Below, in pieces: positions 1 to 10,852 of a stretch of 64,000 nt of DNA. The notes under the pieces are model-generated. The model did not search any database and had not been told where the DNA came from. It saw only the letters and a list, made by a program, of their open reading frames with translations. Position 1 is the first letter of the stretch. Each line of letters opens with the position of its first letter. The translations under genes and the position numbers were made by a program. Source of the DNA: Drosophila miranda (taxonomy: Eukaryota > Arthropoda > Insecta > Diptera > Drosophilidae). The stretch is taken from assembly GCF_003369915.1 (NCBI RefSeq), contig NC_046674.1, positions 43,997,338-44,061,337 of the forward strand, read 5' to 3'.

Positions 1-480
1 TAATTGTACCCACACGAGGTGAAAAACCAATATACCCGAAAAATTTAGGGTAGAGCGTCGCTTGGCTGGCGCGTACACGAAAACCACACAAGAATAGCAA
101 CGAACTGCACTGGTGACAAGCGAAAACGAAAAATTTCACCGCTGCAGTTCTGAAGAATGGATGTTGTGTATACGTATGCACCGACAACGATCGACGCTAA
201 ATTGATTTGCGAGGCACGACTTTGTCTTAATTGATAGTTGGATCCTACTGACACCAAACGAATATACCCGACGAAAACAGGGTAGCGCGTCACTTGGTGT
301 TTGCGCGCCAAACAAAAGAACAACGATAAGCAACGGTGAAGAGCGAAAGCAAGACGAAAAAATTCACCGCTGCAGCTGCGTATTGGTATGCGTGCTTAGA
401 CAACGACCCAACTATACATATGTATATTTGACACAACGAAAACGAGAAAGGGGAAAGGGGTGACAGCGATTGCAGTTTAA
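1..480. repeat. Two diverged ~220-bp direct repeats
   Basis: Two blocks, about 30-245 and 257-480, share the same order of motifs: a start reading tatacccga, then agggtag, a cgtcrcttgg block, a caac/caacga stretch, and a tail with ttcaccgctgcag. They are clearly related but diverged. No coding potential is credible here. The tatacccga motif recalls the ends of DINE-1-like elements, but I cannot assign a family. Confidence 0.5.
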
Positions 481-1342
481 ATGAGTTATATGTGTAGTTA
501 TTGCGTCCAAGAGGGTTAGATGTACATATGTATATATGTATTAATATATATATGCTCAACTCTAACTACAGCATGCAATCTAGCTCTACTATGTCATACG
601 TATGTGGCAAGAATTGAAAGCGAGGTGCAATTGTTTCAGCACAAGACAATAATTGCGAGTTTTTTAATCTCTTCGTCTTCACTCGAGCTTTCAATTTTTT
701 GCACAAATACCTCTTGAGAAGATTGGAAATTCCAGGTGCTGTACTCTCCTCTTCTTATACTGGATGCTCCACTTGGATCTTCTTGGGTAGATGGTATATG
801 TGTATCTCCTTTTGTATATAGCTGCAGATAGGGTATTGCACGACCGACGCGGTGATTTTTAGTTTTGTTTGTTGAATTATTTGCACACACGTCGCGGTCA
901 ATTTGGCAATTTAGCTGCAGCACATATGCATGTACATGTAGGTATAATAGATTTTGGCTATTTATCTTTTCTCCACTGTGTCACTGTCACTTTTGGCTTC
1001 CACTTGAATTAATACGTTTAAATTGCAAGTCCACCCGGGGGCGCCATGAAATTTTAGAATAGTTTTTTTAAATAACGATACCGAAACAACTTGGGTGACT
1101 GCAATTTTGTATTTTAATACGACGAAAAAAATGGAGTGCTTGCGTTCGATTTCATGGATTTTTCTCGACCTTTTTTCATATATTAAAACAATTTCTTCTG
1201 TGCCTACTTTACCTACGGTGGCAAAGCGGGGCGAATTCGCCAAGAGCGAGAGAGCGAGCTTTTATTGCGCTCCCGTTTTGCCCTAGCCTAACTTACACTA
1301 GACTTCATGAAATACTATCCTAATAACAATTATTATTATCCA
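481..1342. other. Unassigned AT-rich intergenic stretch
   Basis: No reading frame here looks like a protein. The stretch is AT-rich with TATATG runs near 520-555. Near 1235-1285 there is a short agcgagagagcgagc purine stretch of the kind seen in Drosophila LTR or promoter regions. I see nothing I can name. It ends where LINE-J sequence begins (about 1343). Confidence 0.4.
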
Positions 1343-1518
1343 AATGGCGCTACAGAGGTGGTCAAAAGAATTTGACGACCCCTATATAACAAAGACTCTC
1401 TATACCTCGCTAGTTCGTACAAAGTACACCAGGACCGTATAGAATCAGTACAGAAAAACTCTTTACTCTTTGCTCTGCGGGGCCTTAACTGGGATACGGG
1501 TGTGAGACTTCCATCTTA
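1343..1518 (+). mobile_element. LINE-J (Jockey-type LINE) remnant, copy 1, left piece
   Basis: From about 1345 the sequence matches the reverse-transcriptase thumb region of the LINE-J copies at 10801-10852 and 24525-24685 (RWSKEFDDPY followed by a TLYTSLVRTKY-like stretch). It is 5'-truncated, interrupted after 1518 by a LOA insertion, and resumes at 5962. Frameshifts and stops show it is dead. Family assignment rests on the spacing of this C-terminal RT region in Jockey/CR1-type elements. Confidence 0.6.
1510..1518. repeat. Target-site duplication of LOA copy 1
   Basis: The 9-mer tccatctta is found here and again at 5953-5961, flanking the minus-strand LOA element. The uninterrupted site is seen at about 24677-24690, where the same 9-mer occurs once and leads straight into ctctagtag. 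This defines both ends of the insertion. Confidence 0.85.
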
Positions 1519-1723
1519 GGTTAGGTTAGGTTAAGGCGGTAGCCGGGAGGGGGGGATAAGAGCCTCCCGCCCCCAAGCTCACTTGGACCTATAAAAGGTC
1601 CGTTGTGTTGCCGCATGGGCATGTGCCCTTTCGCGTTGCCCGAACCGTGAGAGCATACTACTGCAGGTTAACTGCAGTTCCATCCGGTGGCTTGGATGTA
1701 TTTGGACAAGGTCCCTGGTTTGA

Positions 1724-4700
1724 TTACGGACAGGTCCGAAATGTCCGTGAGGAAAGTGGCCCCGAGAATACGAAGACGACGATTTCCAAGGGCTGGGCAA
1801 TGGCAGAAGAAGTGGGGGACCGATTCCTCCTCCTCCCCGTCGCGACAACTCCTGCAGAAGTCGTTATGAGGGATTGACAGTCTAGAGGCGTGAGTGCCGA
1901 TCTGCCAGTGTCCCGTAATGGCTCTAGTAACTGCAGAGCACTGTGCTCTGCTGAGCGCTTCTTCGATCGATATGGCCATATCAATCTTGAGACTTTACAG
2001 GAAACGGTTTGCTGCCATCTCCTATTGGCATTTTGCTCGAACAATTCGTGCGTTAGGAGCCTGCACGTAGCCAAGGGCATCGCTACTTGCTCCCTCTCCG
2101 ATAGGAGAGGAATCGTAGTACCCTGCCTGGCTAGCTCGTCGGCGGCGTCATTCCCCTCGATGTCCCTGTGGCCGGGGACCCATATAAGGAAGAGATCTAA
2201 CTGCTCTGCGATCTCGTGCAGAGACCTGCGGCAGTCATTTACAGTCGCTGAGTTCGACGATATTGAGCCTAGAGCTTTGATAGCTGCTTGGCTGTCCGAG
2301 AAGACGCACACTAAGTGCGTATCTAGAAGTAGTTTGGAGACGATCGAAATGGCCTCCTTGATGGCTTCAACCTCCGCTTGGAACACACTGCAGTGGTCCG
2401 GGAGCCTGAAGCAATGACTGATGTTCAGCTCGCTGCAGTAGACTCCGCCTCCCACGCGGCCGTCTAGCTTTGAGCCATCAGTGTAGAAGTGAACCGCATT
2501 TGCGGGTCCTGGTTCGCCCATCTCCCAGTCCTCCCTAGATGGGATTGATACCTGGAAGGGCGTCGAGAGGTGATCACTAGGGATACAGTAATCTGTCCTC
2601 TCTGGTAATTGCGGGAGTCTCATCAGGATTCCCGAGTGCCCAAACGCGGATGCTTTCCACAGTCTGGCTTCTCTCATTCTGGGGGCGGAAAGTGTTGCCA
2701 CCTTCTTTCCCATGAGATCCACAGGGAGGAGGTCCAGCACAGTATCCAGGGCTTCCCCTGGAGTAGTGCGTAGCCCGCCAGTTATGCATAGCTCTGCCAT
2801 GCGTTGAACTCTGCTGAGTTTATTGAGGCATGTCCTTCTGTCCAAGGCTGGCCACCATTCCATAGAGCATGATTGGTCGTATGATGGCGGTGTAGAGCCA
2901 CCGAACTATATAGGGGGTCATTCCCCATTTTAGTCCGATGGCTTTCCTGCAAGTATAGAGGGCCACTGTGGCCTTCTTTACTCTATCCTCTATGCTAAAT
3001 TTCCAATCGAACTTTCTATCGAGGATTAGGCCAAGATACTTCGCGTTGTTGCTGAAGACTAGCGTTTCCCCACATAGTCTTGGGGGAATCAGTACCGGAA
3101 CTTTGTACTTCCTAGTGAAAAGCACCAGTTCCGTTTTAGACGGGTTGACGCCTAACCCGCATTTGTCTGCCCATTTTGGCATTTTCGTGAGAGTACTTGT
3201 CATGCACTCACACAACGTCTGCGGAAATTTTCCGGAGAATGCTATGGCAACATCGTCCGCGTACGCCACCACACGGCAGCCACCCCCCTCTATCTCCCGC
3301 AGCAGTGTGTTCACTGCCACGTTCCATAGGAGGGGCGAGAGGACTCCGCCCTGCGGTGTGCTTCTGCTGACAAATCTGGTACACGTTGACGTCCCCAGTG
3401 ATGCCTCAACCGTCCTGCATTGTAGCATCTGATCGATCAGGCTCACCGTCCTGGAGTCAACGCCCAGATCTGTCAGTGCGCCCGTGATGGCGGTCGGAAG
3501 GATGTTGTTAAAGGCGCCTTCTATGTCGAGGAAGGCTACTGGGGTGTACTCCTTAAAGTTACGGGACGCTTCGATGATCGATGTGATCGAGTGTAGGGCC
3601 GTTTCGGTGGATCTTCCCTTCCGATAGGCATGCTGGGAGTCTGAGATCAGACTGGACGGAATGCACGCCGTTAGATGCAGCCCCAGGAGCCGCTCCATGG
3701 CTCCAAAAGAGGATAGACTTATGGGTCTGAAATCTTTTGGGGCAGTGTGCTTGCCTTGGGTATGAATACGACTTTGGTCTGAAGCCAGGTGTCAGGAATG
3801 CACCCGTGGGAGAAGATTCCCTCATAAATTATTTTGAGCCAGTTAATGACTTTATGTCCCGCGTGAATCAGTTGGGCAGGGAAAATGCCGTCTGGCCCCG
3901 CGGACTTGTAGGGTTTAAAGCTTCTGATCGGCCAGGAAATGTTTTCTTGGCTTAGCAGTCTCAGGATGGCATTTGAGGCGACAGAAGGAGGCGCGAGGTA
4001 GTTGGGTCTGTTTTCATCGCAGCCAGGGAAGTGGGTATTTAGGAGAAGATTTAGCAACTCATCGCTGGACGTAGTCCACGACTGGTCGGTGTTCTTCAAG
4101 TAGCCCAGGGTGGGTGAGGCTTCTGAGTTACTCTCGATTTCGCTGCAGAACTTACGCCAGGAGGCGCGTTTGGCTTTTCTAAGTTCTTTGTTGTAGGTTG
4201 ACAGACTGGCCTTGTATTCGGCCTAGTTTTGCTCAACGTTTTCAGCCTTAGCTTTATTGAAGAGTCTCCGGGAGGCTTTCCGGAGTTCACCCAGTTTCGG
4301 ATTCCACCATTCAGGTTTCTTCCGGCCTCTGTTCTTGCCAGAGGGGCATGCTTTGTCGAGCGCCTTATTGCAGGCGTCGGTAAAGATCTTAAGAAGACGA
4401 GGCGTGGGCTCCGTGGAGAACTCCTCCTCAGATGGGGGCTCAGGGAGAACGCGACAGAGGTAATCAGAGTACCGAGTCCAGTTTGTCCGCCTGATGTTCC
4501 GGAATCGGACTGGCTTCGGTACTGAGAAGGAGAAGACAGTTTCCACGTACCTGTGGTCCGAGAAGGAGTGCTCTTCCAGGACCCTCCAGGATACAATGTT
4601 ACGCTGTATCTCATGAGAGGCAAGCGGGAGGTCCAGGACCTCCTTGCGGTTTTTAATGATAAAGGTGGGATCACTACCCCGGTTTAATAAGACCATCTGA

Positions 4701-5191
4701 GTGGTCAGTAAGTAACTGAAAAGCTACTCACCCCTTTCGTTTGTGTCAGTGCTTCCCCACTGACAGTGATGTGCATTGGCATCGCACCCCACAATTAGGC
4801 CGATGTCCTTGGCCGAGCAGTCTGCGATTAGAGCCCGGAGAGACGCGTGTGGAGGGGGGTCTGGTTGTTCATGCCCCATGTATGCGGAGCAGATCCTCAG
4901 TGAGCGCTCCTGGCCTTCGAGGCTCACTGCGGTGTGGTCTTCATTGCTGAAATTTGGGAGCAAAAATAAGTGCAACTCTCTTTTTGCAAGAATGCAGGTA
5001 CGAATTTTACCTGCGGTTTCAGCTACATATAGCTTGTAGTCAGAAGTCCTCAGACCGGAGACCCTGTTTCCGAGGATCCAGGGCTCCTGAATGAGGACTA
5101 TGTCGGCTCCACCCTTGGCCAGGTGGAGCAGTAGAGCAGCGCATGCTGCCTTACAATGGTGGAGGTTTATCTGCAGGAGCGTCAACGACAT
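1724..5191 (-). pseudogene. LOA ORF2: endonuclease-RT-RNase H, broken
   Basis: ORF2 would supply target nicking, target-primed reverse transcription and RNA removal. In order on the minus strand: an APE-type endonuclease (QINLHH and LIQEPW at the start, GCDANAHH about residue 135, SDHRYVET about 208), a reverse transcriptase (AGPDGI, AFLDIEGAFNN, TPQGGVLSP, YADD) and an RNase H (FYTDGSKL, VFSDSQAAI, WVPGHRDIEGNDAADE). A Cys-His stretch (CRSCRDGEEEE...HFFCHC) lies at the end. The frame is broken by stops near 4720 (Tyr to stop) and 4229 (Trp to stop) and by frameshifts near 4100, 3700, 2855 and 1970. Key RT residues remain, but no full protein can be made. Confidence 0.85.
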
Positions 5192-5904
5192 TCCTGAGGC
5201 TCGCCTCCACCATTGTTGCTTCTAGATCGCTGTCAGGGGACTCCGGCTCCTCCCCGACAACGATGTGGCTGAGACCTCTGGCTAGGTCGCTCTCGTCGAA
5301 CGCGTAGTCGTCCAAGATGTCGTCCGACATCATGGACGCCGCATCCGACGCCGGGTTGTCTTCCTCGCACGAGGCCCCCTCTTTCGGGATCTCCGGCAGC
5401 TCCGGGTCTGGCTCGACCTCCGCTTGCCTGCCCCTGCGATCGGACTTGTAAGTGGATATGGTGACCTTCTTGTAGCCATAATCCACTACACCGTCCGACT
5501 TTGCGTGGAGATCAATGGATTCCTCATTTAGGACGAGGATAATCTGGCGCCTCCCCTTGGATATCCTCCACCTTTGCCACCTTCCAATCGGCTGTAGGAA
5601 GGTGGGGGTTGCAGACCTGCAGTAACCTGAGGATCTTCTCGGGCTCTGCAGGCTTAGCCGAGACCCACGCTCTGGCTCTCGGGCGACTAGGGACATCTTC
5701 CCACTTCACGGCCTTCAGTTTCGCCCCTGGTGGTCCACCGTTCTCCTCCAGTTCCAGTAGGAACCGGTCCTGGAGCTCGTTCTCCACCAGGTGCCACTTA
5801 TCGCGAGGGACATGGCCGTCCTCGGCGCCCCTGTCCAGGACACCGATCAGGGTCTTGCCCCTCGCCACCTCAGCGAACGACCGGTTCGTGAGGTGGGTCT
5901 TCAC
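5170..5904 (-). pseudogene. LOA ORF1, C-terminal part, broken
   Basis: Minus-strand frames match ORF1 of copies A and D: an RSFAEVARGKTLIGVLDRG start, then DKWHLVENELQDRF, then ARAWVSAKPAEP and CNPHLPTADWKVAKVE, ending in an acidic tail that overlaps the ORF2 start. Compared with copy D it lacks the segment after the GGPP motif (the CEDAGWHQGRVKAI block), so there is an internal deletion, and a frameshift near 5560. No CCHC zinc knuckle is visible. The ORF1 product of this clade is an RNA-binding protein by family knowledge only. Confidence 0.7.
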
Positions 5905-5961
5905 CCGCTTGGCTTGCTGGGCTTGGCCTGGCTGATTTGCGGGGTCCTCCGCTCCATCTTA

Positions 5962-6230
5962 CTCTAGTAGACTGCTATAAGTAAACCTCCCATCCTTAGT
6001 TAGCCGTACGAAAATGCTTGGTGTGATTTTTGTGCACAACTTGATCAGGGGTTACATAGACAGCCCTGATCTGTTGGGCCGCATAAGCTTCACGATTCCT
6101 ATTAGACTAACTAAAAATGTTATACCGTTGTTCCTTCCACTTTGTAGATCAAATTATTACTTGCATGAACCGTTTAGGGTCTTATGCTCGGATTATAATT
6201 CCCTCTACCTAAGTTACTCACACAATTAGA
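5962..6230 (+). pseudogene. LINE-J RT C-terminus, copy 1, right piece
   Basis: This continues LINE-J after the LOA insertion. The frame from 6014 reads MLGVIFVHNLIRGYIDSPDL and continues with a CRSNY..HEPFRVLC stretch, typical of the C-terminal tail of Jockey-type LINE reverse transcriptases. The same stretch occurs at 18869-19084 and 24738-24953 with only a few changes. Upstream stops and frameshifts make it a pseudogene. Confidence 0.65.
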
Positions 6231-7170
6231 AATTAGAAATTGTAGTGGTATTTGTATTTGTATTTTAAATGCATGCTTAGTTGCTTAATAAGTGTAGTGC
6301 TAATTTTCCTCGAATATTAGTCTTACAACTATCTTTCCTGCATGTTCGCGTTTGGTTCGGCTACGCACCGCGCGTAATGCGGCAGCGCCCCTCGGTCGGT
6401 TAGACGGGAGGAGGGCTGACGGTGCAGTAATTGCATCGCCTCTTTTAAGATGCAGTCATTGCATGTCAACGTCCATAAAGAAAAAATGTCTGTCCGGTAA
6501 TAGTAAGTCTGACCAACTTAAATTTTTCATGTTTTTTACTAGACTAGAAGCTATTTTTACAAAAAATAATCATGACCATAGCGATAAGCCTTCCTTATAT
6601 TTTCGGGTACCTTGATTTTTAATATTAAGCAGTCGATGTTTTTTGGCTTATATCCCTTTCTGTAAATATTTGTTTTCGAATTTGCCCAAAACTTTTTAAC
6701 TGGCCTTAACTGAGGCACATTTGCAGGTTTTGCAGCTTAGGCACGAGCTCAATGCTTTGTTAAGTGCTTAACAAATGAGTTGAAAGCAGATCAAGGATAG
6801 TGGTCTTCAGTCTTCAGATGTGACAAAGTTGCGACAATGTTTGAAATAAACATAGAAATGTTGAAAAAACCCACAATGTTGCGAGAATGTTAGAAATAAA
6901 CAGTGTAACGTTGAAAAAACGGACGCATGGTATGAGAAATGCTACGTTGTGAAAACAGTCAAGGAAAACACTTAGAAAAAGGAAAGGTTTATCCAACGGC
7001 TTCGATTTGTGCGATTATATGTGGTTAGTCTACACGTCAATAAAACATACGGCTTTTCCTGTGAATATTTGGAATTTGGAATATTTGGAAATTCCGCCAA
7101 GAATTTGCCGAAAAACCAACAAAGGTATTTCCATATATATCTGAACCCAAAACAAGCAAAAAAAAAGAGT
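6231..7170. repeat. Triplicated post-LINE-J segment, copy 1
   Basis: This non-coding stretch recurs nearly unchanged at about 19096-20019 and 24966-25890. It starts with an attagaaatt repeat and a GC-rich patch (6355-6425). Around 6828-6920 it holds a tandem duplication of about 57 bp (the block ending gttgaaaaaac occurs twice). It could be the 3' untranslated part of LINE-J or unrelated DNA duplicated with it. No credible protein frame was found. Confidence 0.6.
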
Positions 7171-7541
7171 GGCCAAGAGGCTTCAGGCCTAGTACCTGTG
7201 GTGGCAATATCCGGTGGTCCGGAACGTCTATTTACTGGTGGGATCGGGATAGACGGGACAACTAGCGAACTTGCGGACACCACGGACACGGACGCTGCAG
7301 ACGTACTTGGCTGCACATTCTCCGAGGCGATGAATTCGGCTACCGAATCTGCATCGCCAGCAGCTGTCGTTGCCCTTGGAGTGGCAAACGAGATCAACTG
7401 CTGCACACTTGGAGTGGTCGGAGTCAGTTTTTCGGCGGCGCACGGCTGAGTGACGGTCGGCACTTGCAGATCCCGCGGAGTGACCTTTTTGCGCCTCGGA
7501 GACTCATTCAGCAGTTTTAAACCGCTAAACTGAGCCTCCAT
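7171..7541 (-). CDS. Unrecognised N-terminal protein fragment, Ser/Thr/Ala-rich
   Basis: A minus-strand frame starts at 7541 (MEAQFSGLKLLNESPRRKKV) and stays open for about 125 residues before entering the triplicated segment. The protein is low in complexity, rich in Ser, Thr, Ala, Pro and Val, with a basic patch near residue 15. It resembles the disordered N-terminus of a LINE ORF1 or a host nuclear protein, but I cannot name it. The DNA is more GC-rich than its surroundings. It is not present in the other two copies of the neighbouring repeat. Confidence 0.3.
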
Positions 7542-8186
7542 GGCTAGGAGCCGTATTGGTTTTTAAAACCAACGGTCAGCTCCTTAAAGCCACTGCGCGT
7601 CTGCCTCATAAAAGATACCATGTCTTTCTCCACCGCACGGCATGCCTCGCAACTGTAATGCAAGCCATTACGTTTGGCTATAGCATCACTCACGAGGCCA
7701 AAAAATCAGTTTGCCAGACAACGCTCAAAGCGGAATTGGTAAAAAAAGAGAGCAGAGTGGAGAGCGGTTATAGCGAGAGCTACTAAGCAGAGAGCGCTAT
7801 TGCTCAGAAAGTTTAAAGAGCGAGAGAGAAAGAACAGTTATTGAAGTTGAGGTGATAGCGAGAGAGTGATAAAACAACAAAAGCTACCAGACGAGAGCGG
7901 ACTGCAATGCAATGTAATGCGTACTCACTCACTGCAACAACACAAACACAAGCACAAGCACAAGCCGACGCCGAAAAATAAAAAGATAAATAATGTTTTA
8001 ACACAAATCAAAAGGCATGCACTCGCGTAATAGAATATGTTTCCAGATTGTTGTCTGGTTAGGAAGTTTAATTAGAATTTAGTTAGGAAAACACCGGCTG
8101 TTTATTCAAAACAAAAGGAAAAAAATGCGGAGCGCAAAACAAAAACACGTCTGATCACTACGAAAGAGATATACGTTTTTGACTAG
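7542..8186. other. Unassigned spacer with GAGA-like purine runs
   Basis: No gene is visible. From 7745 to 7880 there are many gagag/gcgagag runs, which resemble GAGA-factor-type or LTR promoter DNA, and a cacaagcaca repeat lies near 7945. It may be the 5' leader of the element whose fragment is at 7171-7541, because that frame reads away from here, but this is not shown. Confidence 0.35.
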
Positions 8187-8324
8187 TAATTGACTAGGAA
8201 TAGTTTTTCTTAGCTCAAACTTGGTTCGCCATGGAGCTTAAATTTTGTCTGAAATATTGTGATCCCATAATTGTAAAAGTAACTCTCTGTCTACATTCCT
8301 CGATTCGGAAATTAAAAAAAAAAA
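8187..8324. other. CycD-intron-like flank of a DINE-1-like element
   Basis: The stretch from gactaggaatag to the A-run before 8325 matches the DNA just left of the DINE-1-like element in every CycD-linked unit (for example 21588-21717 and 36418-36550). The element and its flank were therefore copied here together. The CycD exon is not present at this copy. Confidence 0.6.
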
Positions 8325-9090
8325 GGGAAGGGATCGTTGTGAGGTGCTGTGGCGACCGCAACTCTACATTTATACCCGATACTAACTCCGGCAGACGCCG
8401 AAATTTTGAGATATACGTTGTTTAGTGACATCTAACAGGAGTGTGGATACCAAATTTGGTTGCTCTAGCCTTAATAGTCTCTGAGATTTGTGGATGCCCC
8501 AGATTTTCGTCCTTTGCGGGGGCGGAAGGGGGTGTGGCGAAATTTTGAAACTAGCTCGTCAAGGTCCGATATCACAGGAGTGTGGATCAAAAATTTGGTT
8601 GCTCTAGCTTTTATAGTCTCTGAGATCTAGGAACTCACTTTTAGCAATAGGCAAAGCCGACCATGAAACCTGTGTGTTAGAGAGAGACAGAGCGAAGAGA
8701 ATGAAATTTTTTTCATCAGATTCTGCAGTCTAGAAGATATAATCATTCTCTACGATTCTGCGTTTTCTCGTATCTTTGAAATTGTGGATGCCACAGATTT
8801 TCGACCTTTTTGGGGCGGAAGTGGGCGGGGCGAAGTTTTGAAATATACCTGTAACAGTGACATGTCACAAAAGTCTGGATACAAAATGTCGTTGCTCTTG
8901 CTCTTATAGTCTCTGAGCACTAGGCGCTCATAGGGACGGACAGACAGATATGGCTCTATCGACTTGGCTTTTGATGCTGATCAAGAATATATATACATTA
9001 TGGGGTCGGAAACGGTTTCTGGACGTTTCACATATCCACTTTCACCACTTATCTAATATACCCCTATACTCTAAGAGTACTGGATATAAA
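8325..9090 (+). repeat. DINE-1/INE-1-like non-coding element
   Basis: The element starts at ggaagggatcgttgtgaggt, passes through tatacccgatac and several related ~130-bp modules (gattttcg..ctttt..gggcggaag..ggggcgaa, then gttgctctag..tatagtctctgag), and ends with the gatgctgatcaagaatat block and gagtactggatata. That last block and the tatacccg end are hallmarks I recall for DINE-1/INE-1 (Helitron-related) repeats. It has no coding capacity. The same subfamily recurs at 21718-22497 and in each right-half unit. Confidence 0.65.
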
Positions 9091-9465
9091 AATTTACTAA
9101 CTCAATATGGCAGAAAAAAAAATTAGAAGAAAAAAATTTCGACTCAAAATACATACTTCTTTTGAGACATTTCAGGTATTCAAAATTGAAATTGAAATTA
9201 TAATCCTGATGAAATTTTGTTACATTTACATTCATCTTCTATTTTTCATGGCTTTACACAATTACCCAAGATATCTGCTGTTCATTGAAATAGTGTTGCT
9301 TTCGAACAAAATCAAAAAAAGAAACTCAAATTAAAACCTATGTTATATGTTCTGTATGAGCTGCTTTACCCCAGCCTGGCATGGGTCAGTAAGGTCCTGC
9401 CAACGTTTCAATAGGATTTGAGCCAATAATTTGAATAATTCTTAAACCACTTGCCAAAACTTGGT
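9091..9465. other. AT-rich duplicated spacer
   Basis: No gene is visible. The stretch matches 22498-22903 with small indels, so it belongs to the duplicated 8.2-10.85 kb block. Poly-A-rich frames here are not credible as proteins. Confidence 0.5.
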
Positions 9466-9696
9466 TCATGTTGACGGATTTGCAGTTGGTAGAATTCCTT
9501 TGACCTTCGGCCATAAGATTTCGATGAGTTTAAGATCCAGTGACTGAGCTAAAAATGGCAGAACGTCGATATTTTCGGAATATTTTTTGTTCAGGGCATC
9601 AGTAGATAATTGCCGCGCACTGTGCCAACTCCGTGCGGTCCGGTCCCAACTCGATGTCGCGAGTTTGGCGGTGCGCTCGAAAGATCCACAATCCAC
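9466..9696 (-). pseudogene. Tc1-like transposase fragment
   Basis: The minus-strand frame includes YSENIDVLPFLAQSLDLKLIEILWPKVKG, which matches the C-terminal catalytic part of Tc1/mariner transposases (normally W-PAQSPDLNPIENLW..VK, containing the third acidic residue). The first two acidic residues and the DNA-binding domain are absent, and the Asn of the NPIE motif is changed. It is a dead scrap, repeated at 22904-23134. Confidence 0.7.
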
Positions 9697-10107
9697 ACGG
9701 CGTTCACCGCAGCGTAACGCTTAAGATAAGTTAGTTACGCTCCCACCGCCGTTTTAACCGGCGCGCTACCTACACGTTACACCCAAGTGATCCAGTAGCT
9801 ATTTCTTAATAATCTTGAACTTGAATCCCCCGCACATATTTATGTGAATGAACTTAATGGAACGTTAAGCAACGCGCTACCTCGCATTTCGAGGGTATAT
9901 TTTTTTGAACTGCCGTTTGCAACCGACTCTATACATTGGTACCTCGTGCCTCAATATTATTGTTCGTCCACAATTTTCGCTCTTGGTTAAACATTTATTG
10001 ATCGTAGTATTTATATCTGCACATTCCGGCCACATTTTACAATTTCCATAATATTGTTACGTTTATACAGTTCGTATTTTATGGGTTGAGAATATGCTTT
10101 CGATGTC
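9697..10107 (+). mobile_element. BEL/Pao-type LTR or leader remnant
   Basis: This lies directly upstream of a BEL/Pao gag start. It matches 23150-23811 except that about 350 bp found there (about 23240-23560) are missing here. It is probably LTR and leader of the same element; its boundaries could not be set because no second LTR is in the window. Confidence 0.4.
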
Positions 10108-10610
10108 TTGTTGCTCCCCTCGGCAGTCCCTCTTACGGTTCCGAGCACTATGGACCAATCGGCAGCCATTTTCACACGGTCTAAGTTTGCCTTCGCTGCA
10201 AGCAGACTGACCCGCTTCGACCAGAAGCTCAACGCTCCAGATGCTAGCACTCCAACCTGCTCGCTCTCCCAAGTCCATCGAGATCAACTCCAAAGCCTGT
10301 GGGCAAAGGTGAACGCTGAGTTCTAGGCCTGTTCGGTGGCGATGGCGGAAGCGGATCCAAAGGGTGGTAGCTGATGTCCAAGGGATGTACGATGACTGCT
10401 ACACGGTCTACACGTAATGCCTTGCCGAACTGAACGATCAGCTCGAGCCCCCGAGTGTCTCTCACACGCCGCAACTGGCCGTTCAAGTGCAGACTTCCGG
10501 CGGTAGCCTCCATTCTCCATGTGACACTGGGGACTACCAGCAGTGTCCCACGTTCTGAGACCTGAGGTCTCCATTCTCAATGCCGTGTCCGCTCAGTCAA
10601 AGAAGATCTG
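10108..10610 (+). pseudogene. BEL/Pao gag N-terminal fragment
   Basis: The frame contains MDQSAAIFTRSKFAFAASRL followed by SLSQVHRDQLQSLWAKVNAEF, then a stop (tag where gag would be expected), then in the same frame the ACSVAMAEADP stretch and, after further breaks, MYDDCYTVYT..LAELNDQLE. This layout fits the gag N-terminus of BEL/Pao retrotransposons (helical structural protein). The element is cut off at about 10610 and joined to LINE-J. The copy at 23812 carries the same stop. Confidence 0.6.
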
Positions 10611-10852
10611 CAGTTTTTCCATCCGCTCTCTGACTACAACTCGGGCTTACAACTAAATGCCGCAACCTACGTTATTCCGGAATTGGCCCTATGTGGTGGT
10701 TCTCTTGAGAGAATTACCGTGGTGGATGATCTTGGTGTTATATTAGACGGCAAGCTAAAGTTTTCTGAACACATGTCGACAATGGTAAATATGGCCATGG
10801 GCGTACTTTGGTTTATAAAGAGGTGGTCAAAAGAATTTGACGACCCCTATAT
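10611..10852 (+). pseudogene. LINE-J RT thumb fragment, copy 2, left piece
   Basis: The frame from 10683 reads GSLERITVVDDLGVILD, then KLKFSEHMS and AMGVLWFIKRWSKEFDDPY, typical of the region after the catalytic YADD in Jockey-type RTs. It is interrupted at 10852 by the errantivirus and continues at 18686. All upstream RT domains are missing. Confidence 0.7.
10849..10852. repeat. Target-site duplication of the errantivirus
   Basis: ATAT occurs here and at 18682-18685. The empty site is visible in LINE-J at about 24549-24556 as cccctatataac. LTR ends could shift by one base because the flanking DNA is TA-rich. Confidence 0.8.

Larger units (their letters stand above)
1519..5952 (-). mobile_element. 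LOA-type non-LTR retrotransposon, 5'-truncated, inverted
   Basis: The element is on the minus strand. Its 3' end is a run of three TTAGGT-type repeats (complement of cctaacc) at 1517-1533, matching the 3' ends of the LOA copies in the right half. It encodes the C-terminal part of ORF1 and all of ORF2 in broken frames and is flanked by a 9-bp target duplication. It differs at many sites from copies A-G and lacks the one-base deletion they share in ORF2, so it belongs to an older or separate lineage. The 5' part, including the ORF1 start, is missing. Confidence 0.85.

Noticed and set aside
6352..6615. 87-residue plus-strand frame present three times (MVRLRTARNAAAPLGRLDG...)
   Set aside because: Conserved only because the segment is triplicated; it runs from a GC-rich patch into AT-rich DNA with no protein-like pattern.
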